Positions 12,976-23,461 of a stretch of DNA of 64,000 bases are shown piece by piece. The notes beneath the pieces were generated by a model. The model had not been told where the DNA came from. It saw only the letters and a program-made list of their open reading frames with translations, and searched no databases. Positions within the stretch are counted from its first letter, which is position 1. The number at the start of each line of letters is the position of its first letter. The stretch spans positions 16,573,502-16,637,501 of the forward strand of contig CM055114.1 in assembly GCA_029204225.1 (NCBI GenBank), given 5' to 3'. Source of the DNA: Diphasiastrum complanatum (taxonomy: Eukaryota; Streptophyta; Lycopodiopsida; Lycopodiales; Lycopodiaceae). The position numbers and the translations under genes are program-made.

Positions 12976-14000
12976 GATGGCATGGTTTTCTCATTTTCTA
13001 TGTATATTTTTAAAGGCTTTCTCATGAAACTTAATTCTATGGTATTGTTCTCAAAAGCCTGCAGTCGTACTCATCAAAGATAGTAAGTAATGGGCACTAA
13101 TTGGGTTTCTACAAAGCACTTATAGTGTCTAAGGCATCTATAAGAATACATTACTGTATTATCATTTAAGATTGCATTTCTTTGTTAAAGCCACATCTAA
13201 ATCAAGGCCTAGCATTTGGTTCCTCAAGCACTTTACCAATGCAAAATGCTTGGTCTTATAGCCATTACCATTATATCAAAGGTTCTCCTTTATCAAATCA
13301 AGACAATAATCTCTCTTCGAAGGCAAAAACAAAGTCATAAGGCTCTCATTTTCTCTCTGATCGGAAGGAGGCCAGGCCGGGACAGTTGTGAATGTTTCAG
13401 CCATGGCCAGCGAGTATTTTTCTGGCCCTCCAACACATACTTCTGAGATAGATAGGGCAAAATCTAGGGCTGATTCAGACAAGTTTCCAACGATCTGCGG
13501 CAGCCTCCAACGCAATCTAAAGTTAGTTTTCAGATGGCTTACAAACAGTTAGCAGGCGTTTCTTCAACACACCAGTGTTTACAAGGCATTTCTTATGTCT
13601 TTTACCTCTAGCGACAGCCAGTGGGCGGTTTCTAGCAGCCAGCACATCAGAGTTTCTTCCTTTGCAGGCCAGCAACCTCAGTCATCCTTCATACGATTGT
13701 TTTTCCTTCTACAAGGCAGCGAATCTGCATTCCAACTGTCGGATCTCTGTTGGCAACATGCTATTGGCTATTGAGCGCCCTCTTCCACATGTCAAATGCG
13801 TATTGGCTCGTTCTATGTAGCAGTTATTGTGCCCTCTTTCGCTCTATACGAGTTTTTCCTGGCTTTATGGAGCACAAACTTGTCTCAACATTCATTCATC
13901 ACATGTATAGGAAATGGAGTCTATGAGTTCAAACACACTGTGTATTCCTTTGTAATCCCATTTCTCTATAGCAAAAGCACAGAAGAATCATTTTCTTTGT
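12976..14000. other. Duplicated unique-looking DNA (mirror copy at 53990-54920)
   Basis: About 1 kb is shared with the right copy in inverted orientation. A minus-strand frame at 13276-13515 (start MRWRLPQIVGNLSES) is matched by the plus-strand frame 54403-54624. It stays similar for about 60 residues and is then frameshifted in the right copy. No domain is recognised. This may be a host promoter region or an old gene fragment. Confidence 0.4.
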
Positions 14001-15339
14001 GGCAGGCTTGAACTAAAGCAGTAGATCGCCAGCCTATTGAGTTTATGTTTTCCAAACTGTTCTTCAAAGAGTTAGAAGCAGAGTGTGACAGGCTTTGTAA
14101 ATCTGATTTCTTTATGTGAATGAATCACAACATCCATGCTTTATTTCTATCTTGAATGATCCTGTGAATGTCATTGTGATTCTGTTGAATAATGGATGCT
14201 ACACTCTGTAGATTTGTAACTAGTTTTAACCAGTATTAATTGAACTATACAGTGGATCAGGATTCCGTTTACAGAACTCTAGAGTAGCAAGTTTATCTTG
14301 GCTGTTGAGGGACAAGATAGTTCATTGTAAGTATTGTCAGAGCAATCATTTGGCCTTGTGAAATACGATGTATTGTCTAAGTTGAAACCTGGTTTATAGT
14401 GCACAGATCTTGTTCTCGGCCCTGTTTGTGATTTTAATACTGAGTTGTTGGTTAGTTTCTCCAAGATACTATTCTTCAAAAATTGGACTTCATGGTTGAA
14501 CACTCTGAATCTGTTATATGATGTTTCAATTACTTTGTACAAAACCTACGGTGGTACTGGCTGCCATTCATAAATGTCCTCCGACAACCAGATTATTCTT
14601 CCATTACACTATACTTCACTGCTAAATCCTAAATTCCTCCAATAATGACAGAATATCCCTACTTTGTGCTCTCTTCATGGGGAACGACACTTATTTTACT
14701 ACAATTTACTGCATTTCTCTATAAGCATGTCACGAAATTTGTCGCATGATGATTCATGATGATGCGACAAATGATAACGGGAAACCACCAAATGAATAAG
14801 TGAGACAATACGATGTATTTCCACTTATTATAATATTAATCAGATTGCTCACATATGCAATTACAATTTATTATTTGATTAGTTTACATCAAGCAAGAAG
14901 TCAATGCATGCGAAAACACAAATTGTGGTCATGATATTTTTGTGATACATCAAATCTATATGGCAACTATTGTTGATATAAAATGGAATTCAATGTGTTG
15001 ATAAACAGCAAATTTCAAAAGCGATATCCATTTACATTCTGTAACATATCATGATTTATACCCTCGGTGAGTAGAGTATTCTCTCTTGGCCTAGCTGACC
15101 CTCTCTATAACCCTTTATATAACCCTTCTCATAACCCTCCCTATAACCCTTCATATAAACTTCCCTATAACCCTCCATATATATATCTGAAAAACACATT
15201 AAAATTTGCAACGCTTATATCAAGGCCAAATGGCAGACCTGACGCTCAAGCTTTCCACTTCCCCCGCGCCTCATTTTAAATTCTATCTTTTAAAAAAGTC
15301 TCAACAAGATCGATACAAACTGCAAGATTTAGACTATTA
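14001..15339. other. No gene recognised; short ATAACCCT minisatellite
   Basis: AT-rich DNA without a convincing frame. Around 15095-15175 a 10-13 base motif (ATAACCCTTC/CC) is repeated about seven times. It is not the plant telomere repeat. Confidence 0.5.
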
Positions 15340-15565
15340 TTTAGATCATTCTTTCGACTAGAAAAATATCTGTGTAGGTGTCTAAGACAACCATGAAGAG
15401 AGCGATGCTATTAGGCTTGTATGACAACCATGCTTTCTTTGTGTCAAATATTCTATGTAAGTCGTAGGACCTTAATGGTCTCATTGACGAAATGACTTCC
15501 ACGATCACTGACTATATCCATCCCACGTTGTATAGGCATGGAGAGCTAGCCCCATGTTGATGTCA
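15340..15565 (-). pseudogene. Ty3/gypsy integrase fragment
   Basis: On the minus strand one frame reads MDIVSDRGSHFVNETI, the integrase core segment with the second catalytic Asp (SDRG). It is closed by stops soon after. It joins the tail of the exon-like frame at 15505-15738 in another frame. Confidence 0.6.
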
Positions 15566-15738
15566 GAGGACAATAGTGCCAGAAAAAATCCCATTGCTTG
15601 AAGAAGAGGGCCAACAGTCTGAAGCCAAGGTAGGATCAAGGAAGCAGATGGTAGGGGCCAAATCTGGGTGGCAGAGGACACTTTGCGGGTTCTGACCTGC
15701 TTGGTGCCAATATCGTCAGAGGAGGAAGAGGAGGCCAT
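15505..15738 (-). CDS. Exon-like frame of unknown function
   Basis: The frame starts MASSSSSDDIGTKQVRTRK and runs 77 codons; the last part overlaps the gypsy integrase relic in a different frame, so only about the first 55 codons look meaningful. Upstream on the same strand there is a TATA box, a long leader and a pyrimidine tract ending in AACAG about 20 bases before the ATG, which looks like a 3' splice site. It could be the first coding exon of a host gene broken by a transposon, or a retroelement ORF. I do not recognise the protein. Confidence 0.3.
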   Translation of the reverse strand: MASSSSSDDIGTKQVRTRKVSSATQIWPLPSASLILPWLQTVGPLLQAMGFFLALLSSDINMGLALHAYTTWDGYSQ

Positions 15739-16021
15739 ATTAGCAGTGTGAGGTTAAGTCTGTTAACAGAGAGAAGTTGGAAAAAGAAATAAAAAGTATA
15801 GAAACAGTAAAAAGTTTAAAAAGTGGAAAATTATGGAAATTGGAAGATGGTTCTGCTTTGTGAAAATGGTGGCAATTATGTTTCTGAGCGTAGATCTAAG
15901 ATCAGTGAGTGTAGATGATGGCCGGTAGGAAGTTTGGTAGCGAATGGAGAACTTGGAAATTTTGCTTGAAATTTTGGTAGAGCTTCGCTAGGTAAAGTGA
16001 CAAATGACTCAGATCACGCTC

Positions 16022-16030
16022 TTATATAGT
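16022..16030 (-). promoter_or_regulatory. TATA box upstream of the 15738 start codon
   Basis: CTATATAAG on the minus strand, about 285 bases before the ATG, followed by a pyrimidine-rich leader. Inferred from sequence only. Confidence 0.4.
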
Positions 16031-16049
16031 AGAAATTAGAGTGAGTATT

Positions 16050-17087
16050 AGGTGAAATGCACTTTTCCCAGCTCAGTTCCAACCAAATTTTTGCAAGGAC
16101 CTTCTTCAAAATATTCTAAGACTTCAGAGAAGTCTATGAAGGTTTAGAAGGCAATTTGACTGCTTCTGCAAAGGTTCTGTGAGGGTTCAATGGTCGCAGC
16201 AGGTGATCTCTCACACAACTTGCTCTAGATGTTGTATTTTCAAGGTTAGACCCTATAGACAGGCTAATTTCACTACTCTGATTTTATTTATGCCCCTTGC
16301 AAAGGTTGGTTTGCTGATCTTGATGCTCAACGAAGGTTCTGAAGATTTTGCCCTTTTGAACTCTTGCAAACACTCAAATTTAAAGATTTTTTCATCAGAA
16401 CTCTCACAGATATTTTCATACATGCATTTGAGTCAGATCTGGTGGTGGCTGTCAAAGTTTCAAGAGTTAACTCCGAGGAGATCTCCAAAAATCATGAAAA
16501 AAGTGCTTTTTTTGAATGTTTTTTGACGAGATCTCGAGATTCTTTAATCCTTAACTTCTATAAATTGGCGTTCCATTGCATCCAGCTTGGATTTGACTAT
16601 AGGTAGTTCTCTAGAAGTTTTGATAGAATATTGGTAGCTGATTCATCAGTTTTAGTGATCTTTTGCTTCCTTGATGATCCTATCTAGATCTGGATCCTAC
16701 TTGGAGCTTGTTGGTTGTTGTTGGGTCTCCTCTGATCTTGCCGAATTTTGATGGATCTGACTTGATTTCTCCAAGATCGGGCTATGATGGCTTTGCAGAT
16801 GAACCTTTTGTGACATACCATCACCATCCTTGATCTGTTTCACTAAGGTGGCCAATACTTGTGTAACTGGATACCATTGATGGGCGTGTCGAAAAGGTTT
16901 AGGGTCTAGGGTAAATCATGGCCAGTGCCTCCTGCTTCGTTGTCGAGTAATTTACCTTTGAATCACTGAGCTGATGGCTTGCAAATCGGATTGGAAAATC
17001 CTTTTTGTGTTCTCTTGGCTGGGTTAAGACAGCTCCAACTGCATACTTTGATGCATCCATATGCACACCTGAGGACAGAACTTGATT
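16050..17087. other. No gene recognised
   Basis: The frames at 16179-16606 have no recognisable motif. The words AAGGTTCT and CGAAGGTTC recur here and again at 22270-22620, which suggests shared repeat ancestry. Confidence 0.4.
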
Positions 17088-17430
17088 AAGGGGGGAAGAA
17101 TGTTACGTCCATGTCCAACATGTGGGACTTGGAATAATTCTCTACAAGGATAGCCAGCTACTCCGGTGTAAAAGGTTATTACTTTCAGGCTTGTCCAGTA
17201 ATGTAATTAATAATCTTATGAGGGCCCAGACCTATAATTGGACATAAGAGCACTTGCATGGTGTTTGATTGCTATAATGCAAGAATAGGACGTCAATAGC
17301 TTATTTAGGTTGCATGGGGATCCTAAGTGGAATATTCTCTCCTCATGGGAGAGAATATATATTATGGAAACTCGCCCATCTCCCTATTGGATTTTCTGAT
17401 CTATGAAGCCAGGATCCCCTCCTCTCTTGC
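17088..17430 (+). mobile_element. Gypsy-type polypurine tract and LTR start
   Basis: AAGGGGGGAAGAA at 17088-17100 is directly followed by TGTTACGTCC, the common junction of polypurine tract and 3' LTR in plant Ty3/gypsy elements. A TATATATTATGG stretch lies at about 17347. The right LTR end is not defined and no gypsy coding sequence is directly upstream. Confidence 0.55.
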
Positions 17431-17436
17431 ATTCAT

Positions 17437-18660
17437 TCACCATGGCATGGGGGTGAAGTGGGTAGGGTATTGACTAGCCATTTTCTGTTGGTTGGGTGGT
17501 TTTGATCCACATGTGTCCTTTTGATTGCATGTAACAGGATCTAGTCTCATCTTCACTTGGTGATTCTTACAATTTGTCTCCATGATCATTTGGATTTTGA
17601 GACAATAATGAGCTTCACCTAGGTTTGTCATGTCAAATTCTAAAAACACCATCTTCTTAATATCTTTGATAAGACAGACATTATTGGTAGGTGTTGTCAA
17701 CATACAAAGCAATGATTATAAAAGATTTTCACATGGCTTTGATGTAAACATTTGAATCTATAGAGCTTGGTTCAAATCTATGTCAAATGAGAAAAGAATT
17801 TAATCTTTGAAATCATGTGAGTTAGATTGCTTTAAGCCATCAAGTGCTTTTTGGAATTTGCATACATGATACTTCTTTGCAATTAATTACATAACCTTCT
17901 GGCTACATCAGGTAAAGATATTCTTCTAATAACTCCATTAAGATATGTTGTTTGTACATCAAACTGGTGTACTTCAAGATTTACTACAACAACATAAGAT
18001 AGTAACAATCAAATCGAATAATGCTTAGGACAAAAAGTTTCAAAGTAATAAATATTAGAGGTCTAACAAAATCCTCTGGCCACTAGTTAAGCTTTCCTTT
18101 GATCTATGCCTCCATCCATTTTATACTTGATTTGGAATCATCTACATTTCTTTCTATAGGCAATTCGACAATCGGGCCAGGTCTTGTTTTTTTGTCACAG
18201 AATTATATTCTATATCCATTGCTTCTCCCTAGATATCCGAGTTAGGTTGTGTGAGTGTTTCATCGACAATTATCGATTATTGCCAATAGATAACAAGTAG
18301 ATTCATCAATGTATTTGACAGGGTGTTCAAATTCTTATGGATATTCAAGAGAGAACAAAAGCTATATATCATGATCTTGATATTGTTGCTATTGAGTAGC
18401 AACAATTTTACTTGAGTCACTGAGTATAAGTTGTTCATTTCTTGAAGTATTCACATCTGGAATTCAAAATTCTAGTGTGTTGACAACATGACTAAGTTGT
18501 GATCCTTCTTGGATTATACCTTTACCTTTCAAGTCAATAATTCAATGTCAAAAAATATTACATCTTAGCTATTTAATATTTTAGAAGTATTAGGGTCCTA
18601 CAACTTATAGGCTATATCTAAAAAAGTAAAACCAATAATAATTGTTTAGTTAATACTATT
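17437..18660 (-). pseudogene. Copia reverse transcriptase relic
   Basis: Minus-strand pieces match Copia pol in order: the region before RT (IDESTCYLLAIID, about 18290), KYKMDGGIDQRKA and LVARGF (about 18090), DVQTTYLNGVI (about 17960), and FDMTNLGEAHYCLKIQ (about 17600). Stops and frameshifts break it throughout, and the YVDD site is degenerate. The right part (18045 onwards) is also the left arm of an inverted repeat with 25515-26933. Confidence 0.75.
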
Positions 18661-19174
18661 GGATATGTGAAAGAGTTCTCCGGCCTGTATTGAGTGACAA
18701 GCTCTTACTTGCCGATTTTCCCCTATACAATTTTTTCCATGCCAGTTTTTTAAGAAAAGATGCCGGTTCCATTCTTGGACTATGTCGGCTTTCTCGAACA
18801 CTCAGTTTCTCTCGTAGCAAGATGGTGCACTGAGGCGCAATTCACTGAATTCAAAATTGCAACATATAAAATGAATTTCTATCTATTTTAGTATACTTGG
18901 AGTTCAAATATCTTATACATGCTTTGAAATATTGAAATATTATAAATTTACACTCAGGTTTCTTGTTTTTATACCAAGTCCATTTTGCAGCTACATAGGG
19001 AAAAGACAAGGAGACTACCGCGTGCCTTGCCGTGAATCATTACTCTAGGAGCAGGATATGGCATATTAGATAAAGGACTATCTCTCACATGCTTGGCCTC
19101 TACCCTTCTTTTGAGTGGTAAGATGCTACCTCAAATAAACATCTGAGAATGTAGGTACAACTTATTTGGAGTTG

Positions 19175-19231
<57 letters not shown>

Positions 19232-19236
19232 CCTCC

Positions 19237-19269
<33 letters not shown>

Positions 19270-19349
19270 CCCTATTTATTTGCGTTTCCTTGTTGCCATT
19301 ACCATGGCCGTCTATGCAACAATTTCAATGGTGTTTGCTTTAATTCGCA
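18045..19349 (+). repeat. Left arm of 1.3-1.4 kb inverted repeat
   Basis: It is the reverse complement of 25515-26933, including the Copia relic end, about 600 bases of AT-rich DNA and the CT/CA microsatellite. The arms differ by scattered substitutions and by microsatellite length. Confidence 0.9.
19176..19269. repeat. (CT)n-(CA)n compound microsatellite
   Basis: A CT tract to 19229, a short interruption, then a CA tract. The inverted copy at 25609-25805 is about twice as long. Confidence 0.95.
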
Positions 19350-20163
19350 CCTGATTTATTTCTATGAGATTGATTTCGGTTTACTAAGACGTGAATATCC
19401 ACTTGCAAAGGCTCTAGGTTTTACATCCTTGGCTGATATCACCCTTTGCAAGTCTTTAAATTATATTTGACTTTGTGTCTAGATGGGAAATGGGAGATCA
19501 CAGGAGAGCATTGCTGACTTTTGCTTTTACTTGGTCTAATTTGAGAGCAATGGTTCAGTACCCGTGTTCATTCGTGCAGCAGTGAAGTGTTACTTTGATT
19601 GGGCTGCATGTTTAACAAGATCAGCAGCCATCCTGCTCAATCTAACATCGTGTTCTGGCAAGGTCCGTTTTATGGTAAACCCTGATACTGGATTGCCACA
19701 TTTCTAGGCGTTCAAGAACTCAGGTTTTACCATATGGTAGCGTTTGATGAAGACTGATGAGCTATGTTCTATAAATCAACTTTTTGCACGATGCAGGAAA
19801 TGTTATCGTATGCCGTCCCATATGATCTAGTCGACTGTAAGAAAAGGCATTCACATGGATATGTCATGGAGATTACTCTTGACAAATGTTCAAGGGTGTT
19901 CCGCAAGCGGCAATCTTGTTAAAAAAACAGAAAGAGTTGGAAATTCTCTATTTATTTTATTTTCATGCACATGTGAAAACATCATCTTGAACTAGAAAAG
20001 GGATGCTTATCTGCGTTCTCATAATGAGATTGTTGAATGTGTAATCTTTGATGTATCAAGTACTCTATCATCTTTCTAACTAAAATGGTCAAGAACTGGT
20101 AATAAATAGCATAGCAAGATAAATCAGCTTGACTTGTATGAGGTGTTGCAGATCACAGAAGGC

Positions 20164-20188
20164 ATATATATATATATATAGAGAGAGA

Positions 20189-20255
<67 letters not shown>
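20164..20255. repeat. (TA)n-(GA)n microsatellite
   Basis: A TA tract 20164-20180, then a GA tract to 20255, downstream of peptide gene P1. The mirror copy is at 53145-53228. Confidence 0.95.
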
Positions 20256-20256
<1 letters not shown>

Positions 20257-20414
20257 AGTAACTAAACACACAAATGTATTGCTTGAATGATGGGTGGACA
20301 ATAGCCCTTTACATAAGGAGAGAGACGTCTTAAAATGGACACACATGAAGCTACACAAATCTTCAACCGGTAGACACACATGAAGCTACACAAATCTTCA
20401 GCCCCTGAGTTATC

Positions 20415-20753
20415 TTAATGACTAGGAAGTGGACCCCCACAACCTGAAAACGTGCCGTGTTGATCTAAATTGCATTTCAGACCCGCTACCCGGCAAGTCT
20501 GACCTGGCAAACAAAGAGAATAATCAATGAGCAAATCAACAGTCAGACTCTCATAAAAAATGAAAGATCATCCAATATTGTTTAGAATAGCTTCTGAAAA
20601 GAGAGATTAGTGAAATAAACACAAACATGATCCAATAGAATGCAGCAGTCTCCCTTCATAAGCTGTGTCTTGCCCGATGGGTACAGCTCCTTGGACGACC
20701 GCCATTCCAAGCACAATCAGGAAAACCATGATGCGTACCTTTAAGGTGTTCAT
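20415..20753 (-). CDS. P1: secreted four-cysteine peptide, two exons
   Basis: Exon 1 is 20627-20753 and exon 2 is 20415-20503, with a 123-base GT-AG intron between them (20504-20626, pyrimidine-rich 3' end TTTGTTTGCCAG). The product is 71 residues. Residues 1-22 form a clear signal peptide (basic MNTLKVR, then a hydrophobic core MVFLIVLGMAVV). A 20-residue linker with EGRLLHSIGS follows, then Cys43, Cys46, Cys53 and Cys64 in the pattern C-x2-C-x6-C-x10-C, ending GGPLPSH. It is expected to be secreted. The spacing equals part of a potato inhibitor II domain (C-x2-CC-x5-C-N-x9-C-x-G), but four of the eight cysteines are absent, so a new cysteine-rich peptide family is equally possible. A TATA box and a CT tract lie upstream. 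Confidence 0.6.
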
Positions 20754-20793
20754 GATCTACAACTAGTGGAGGGAGGGGTGAGTGACACGACTC

Positions 20794-20794
<1 letters not shown>

Positions 20795-20849
<55 letters not shown>
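20795..20849 (-). repeat. CT/GA microsatellite in the P1 leader
   Basis: A 55-base GA tract (CT on the gene strand) about 45 bases before the P1 start codon, between TATA box and ATG. In the P3 copy the same site is about 24 bases long. Confidence 0.9.
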
Positions 20850-20852
<3 letters not shown>

Positions 20853-20923
20853 GTGAGGGTCTGGGCACACCTTATCCTAATCTTCAAAGCATTTGCTTAG
20901 TGAGTGAGACTCTTTGAAAACAA

Positions 20924-20940
20924 CTTATATTTAAACTACA
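20924..20940 (-). promoter_or_regulatory. TATA-like box of P1
   Basis: TTTAAATATAAG on the minus strand, about 175 bases before the P1 ATG, conserved at the equivalent place before P3 (52529-52540). Confidence 0.45.
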
Positions 20941-21399
20941 ATGACAGTGCCGGCTAGGCGCAACCTTTTTAACATGTACCATGATTATGGATCCTACAGG
21001 AGTGGATGACAATGGCCTTAGTCCAAATGAGGAATATGCTCATTCTAGCTAACCAATGTGTCATGCCCTTAACAAACCATAGTTAGTTATACGTGACCAC
21101 GGAGTCAATCCCATAAGCAATGAGGGCCCCATCACGTATCATGATTAGCATCTTGGTGAGGCCTAAAACCTTGGCTTGGAATTGGCAGGGACTGATTGGA
21201 TAGTGGTAGATGTGGCCAACTACTTATGGGATGATGAGCATGGTTACTAGATGCTTGCTGGAATGTGCTCTCACTCCTACCACCATTGTGATATTGCTAG
21301 ATGTCCAGAGTACATAGGAGAGGATAGAGTCACATCCCCATTGTAGAGGGTGCTTTGAGATTTAGTGCAAAATTATTCAAAACCCTTGATAAAAGTGGG

Positions 21400-22290
21400 G
21401 CCATCACTACACCATGAACCATAGTTATATATGCTCTCCTTAGCAAATATACTTTATCGTATATAGTAGGTTTTGTTTGTTTCTTTCTTGGAGGATAAGA
21501 GGTCTATGAGAGCATCCTAGAGGAATTAATGTGAAGGGCATATGTATAATAAACTATATGTTGTTAGCAAGATGGAGGTTTACTACAATGTTAGTTTGCT
21601 AACAACAACTATAGCAACAAAAATAAGGAAGTAATCAATGTGGATGCAGGTAGGCCGGCCACACCCTCATTCCAATGATTCGATACTCCTCAAAATTTGT
21701 GTCAGCCACACCCTCATGCCAATGATTCCATACTCATAATTTTCATCATCCATCACGATTATGGATGGGGAATCTACATTGATGGATGTGAGTGAGCTTG
21801 TTGCACCATCACTTCGAATGATTATTGCACTCATTCAAGCTAACCAATGTGTTGTGAAAAGGAATCTTTTGTAGTGGTCTAAACTTTAATTTTTGACTTC
21901 AGTCAAACTACGAGGAAAAATAGTACCCTAGTATAGGGTGCACTCACATCATACATAATAGGTATTGTGTGTTTCTTCCTTGGAGGATAAGAGGTGGACA
22001 AGAGCATCTGGAGGAATTAATGTGAATGGCATACATAAAACAAACTAAATAGTGTTAGTAGCTCAAATGGGCCTTTGCTACAATATGTGTGTTGGAGCCT
22101 TATCTTTGACTTCTTTATTGAGAACATTGGGCCAACACTTATCACAATAGCATAAGAATTATTTTGCAAACAACAAATGTGGCGGCAAAGCCTGGAATGC
22201 AATCAATGAGGATGTAGCTAGGGAGGACTCCACCCTCATTCCACACTTCTTAGAATTAGGTAAATCTATCATGATGAAACTAGGGTAGAA
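21400..22290. repeat. Two tandem copies of a ~450-base repeat
   Basis: The words TTGGAGGATAAGAGGT, GGAATTAATGTGAA and CACACCCTCATTCCA recur in the same order in both units. Further copies are at 27050-27540 (direct) and 51180-52110 (inverted). No coding function is seen. Confidence 0.75.
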
Positions 22291-22769
22291 CTGGTGAAGG
22301 TTCTTTTGGTGAACAATGATTTTTTTGTAGCTTGGCGAGGGTTAAAATAATTTTTTTTTATATCTGGAAATCACAAAAAAATCAACGAAGGTTCAAGAAT
22401 GATATTGTTATTTTTGCAAAAAGGAATATTCTTTTGACAAAAATAGCTCAGTTTAATAACCAACCTTGTCCTAATGGTCGCCCAACTTATTGATTATAAA
22501 AAATAATAGGATGGACTGACTGTGACTCTGGCGAAGGTTCCTCTCAAAGAACTAATATTCTTGTAGAAAGGTTTAAAACTTTTTACAGAAGGTTATCAAC
22601 AACTAGTGGAATAGTTACTTCAGTGTTCTATTTTTAGAATTAACCTTCGTCAACCTGGCTATAAGTAGATCTAGGTCAGATCTATATGCGGTAGATCAGA
22701 CAAATGATTATTTTTAATAATTTTCTAAGTTCAATTTAATATTCTTAGAGAGAAAGTTCATTACAAAAA

Positions 22770-22906
22770 TGGCAAATTAAGTTACTGACATATCGAAAGT
22801 ATCTTGGCTGACATTTTGACAAAGCCATTGTCAAAGGAATAGCTTATTGCCTTAGCAAACATGTTAAACTTCATTCAAGATCCTAGCAGTTCAGCTAAAG
22901 GAAGAG
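22770..22906 (+). pseudogene. Copia RNase H tail and polypurine tract
   Basis: Broken frames resemble the Copia RNase H end (ADIxTKxLSKEQ type, then a FIQDP stretch). GGAAGAG is followed by TGTTGGAGTTT at 22907, which looks like the start of a 3' LTR. The downstream direct duplicate at 27.8 kb lacks this part. Confidence 0.5.
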
Positions 22907-23085
22907 TGTTGGAGTTTAATCTTACTCATACTGGGTTTTGACAATGTGCGAGTAAATTCTTTGTGAGTTCTGTGAGTTTTATTTACAAATGATTTCTTCA
23001 TGGCACATGGTATGCTATCAGATATGTAGGCTTTATATATACTTGTTTTATATTAGTTAAAAACTAACTTTGACTATACCAATGG

Positions 23086-23408
23086 ATTCTACATAAGAAA
23101 TGGAGCACTTTTGCTTTTTGAACAATCTCAATTCGATCAATAGTATGAAAGTTATAACAGTTCAACATTTGTTAGACTAAAAAACATTTTCCCCTTGGAA
23201 GCTAAAAGGGGTAGCACGCCGGCGTGCTATCAATTTGAGTTAAAGACTAAAAGCTTAAATTGGTAGCACGCCGGCGTGCTACCCCTTTCAAGCTCCAAGA
23301 CAAAAAAAATTAGCCTAAAAGACTTTGAAAGGTGATAACTTTCTTAATATTGCTCGGATTGAGATGATCCAAAAAGCAAAAATGCTCCATTTTTCATGCA
23401 GAATAGAT
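23086..23408. repeat. Foldback: ~160-base inverted repeat with nested palindromes
   Basis: The left arm (about 23086-23246) is complementary to the right arm (about 23251-23408) over nearly its whole length, leaving almost no loop. Each arm contains the perfect palindrome TAGCACGCCGGCGTGCTA (23212-23229 and 23264-23281). It sits inside the LTR-like DNA starting at 22907 and is missing from the parallel block at 27.8-28.1 kb. Confidence 0.85.
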
Positions 23409-23461
23409 TGCTTTAATCAAATTTGATAAAAAAAAATGAAAATATTTTATTATTTCATCAT

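Larger units (their letters stand above)
19428..22310. repeat. Segmental duplication (mirror of 51168-53975) carrying the peptide gene
   Basis: This 2.9 kb block is repeated as reverse complement at 51168-53975, about 2-3% different by eye. It contains peptide gene P1, microsatellites and two tandem copies of a roughly 450-base repeat. Open frames at about 19556-19716 and 19800-19923 on the plus strand lie behind possible splice acceptors, but I cannot tie them to a known gene. Confidence 0.85.

Noticed and set aside
15095-15175. Interstitial telomere repeat
   Set aside because: The motif is ATAACCCT with irregular spacing, not the plant TTTAGGG repeat or its complement.
19556-19923. A second conserved gene on the plus strand facing P1
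   Set aside because: Short open frames behind possible splice acceptors exist, but differences between the two copies do not favour silent sites and no family is recognised.
23086-23408. A defined microRNA gene
   Set aside because: The hairpin is long and near-perfect, more like a foldback or siRNA source, and no mature sequence can be assigned without small-RNA data.
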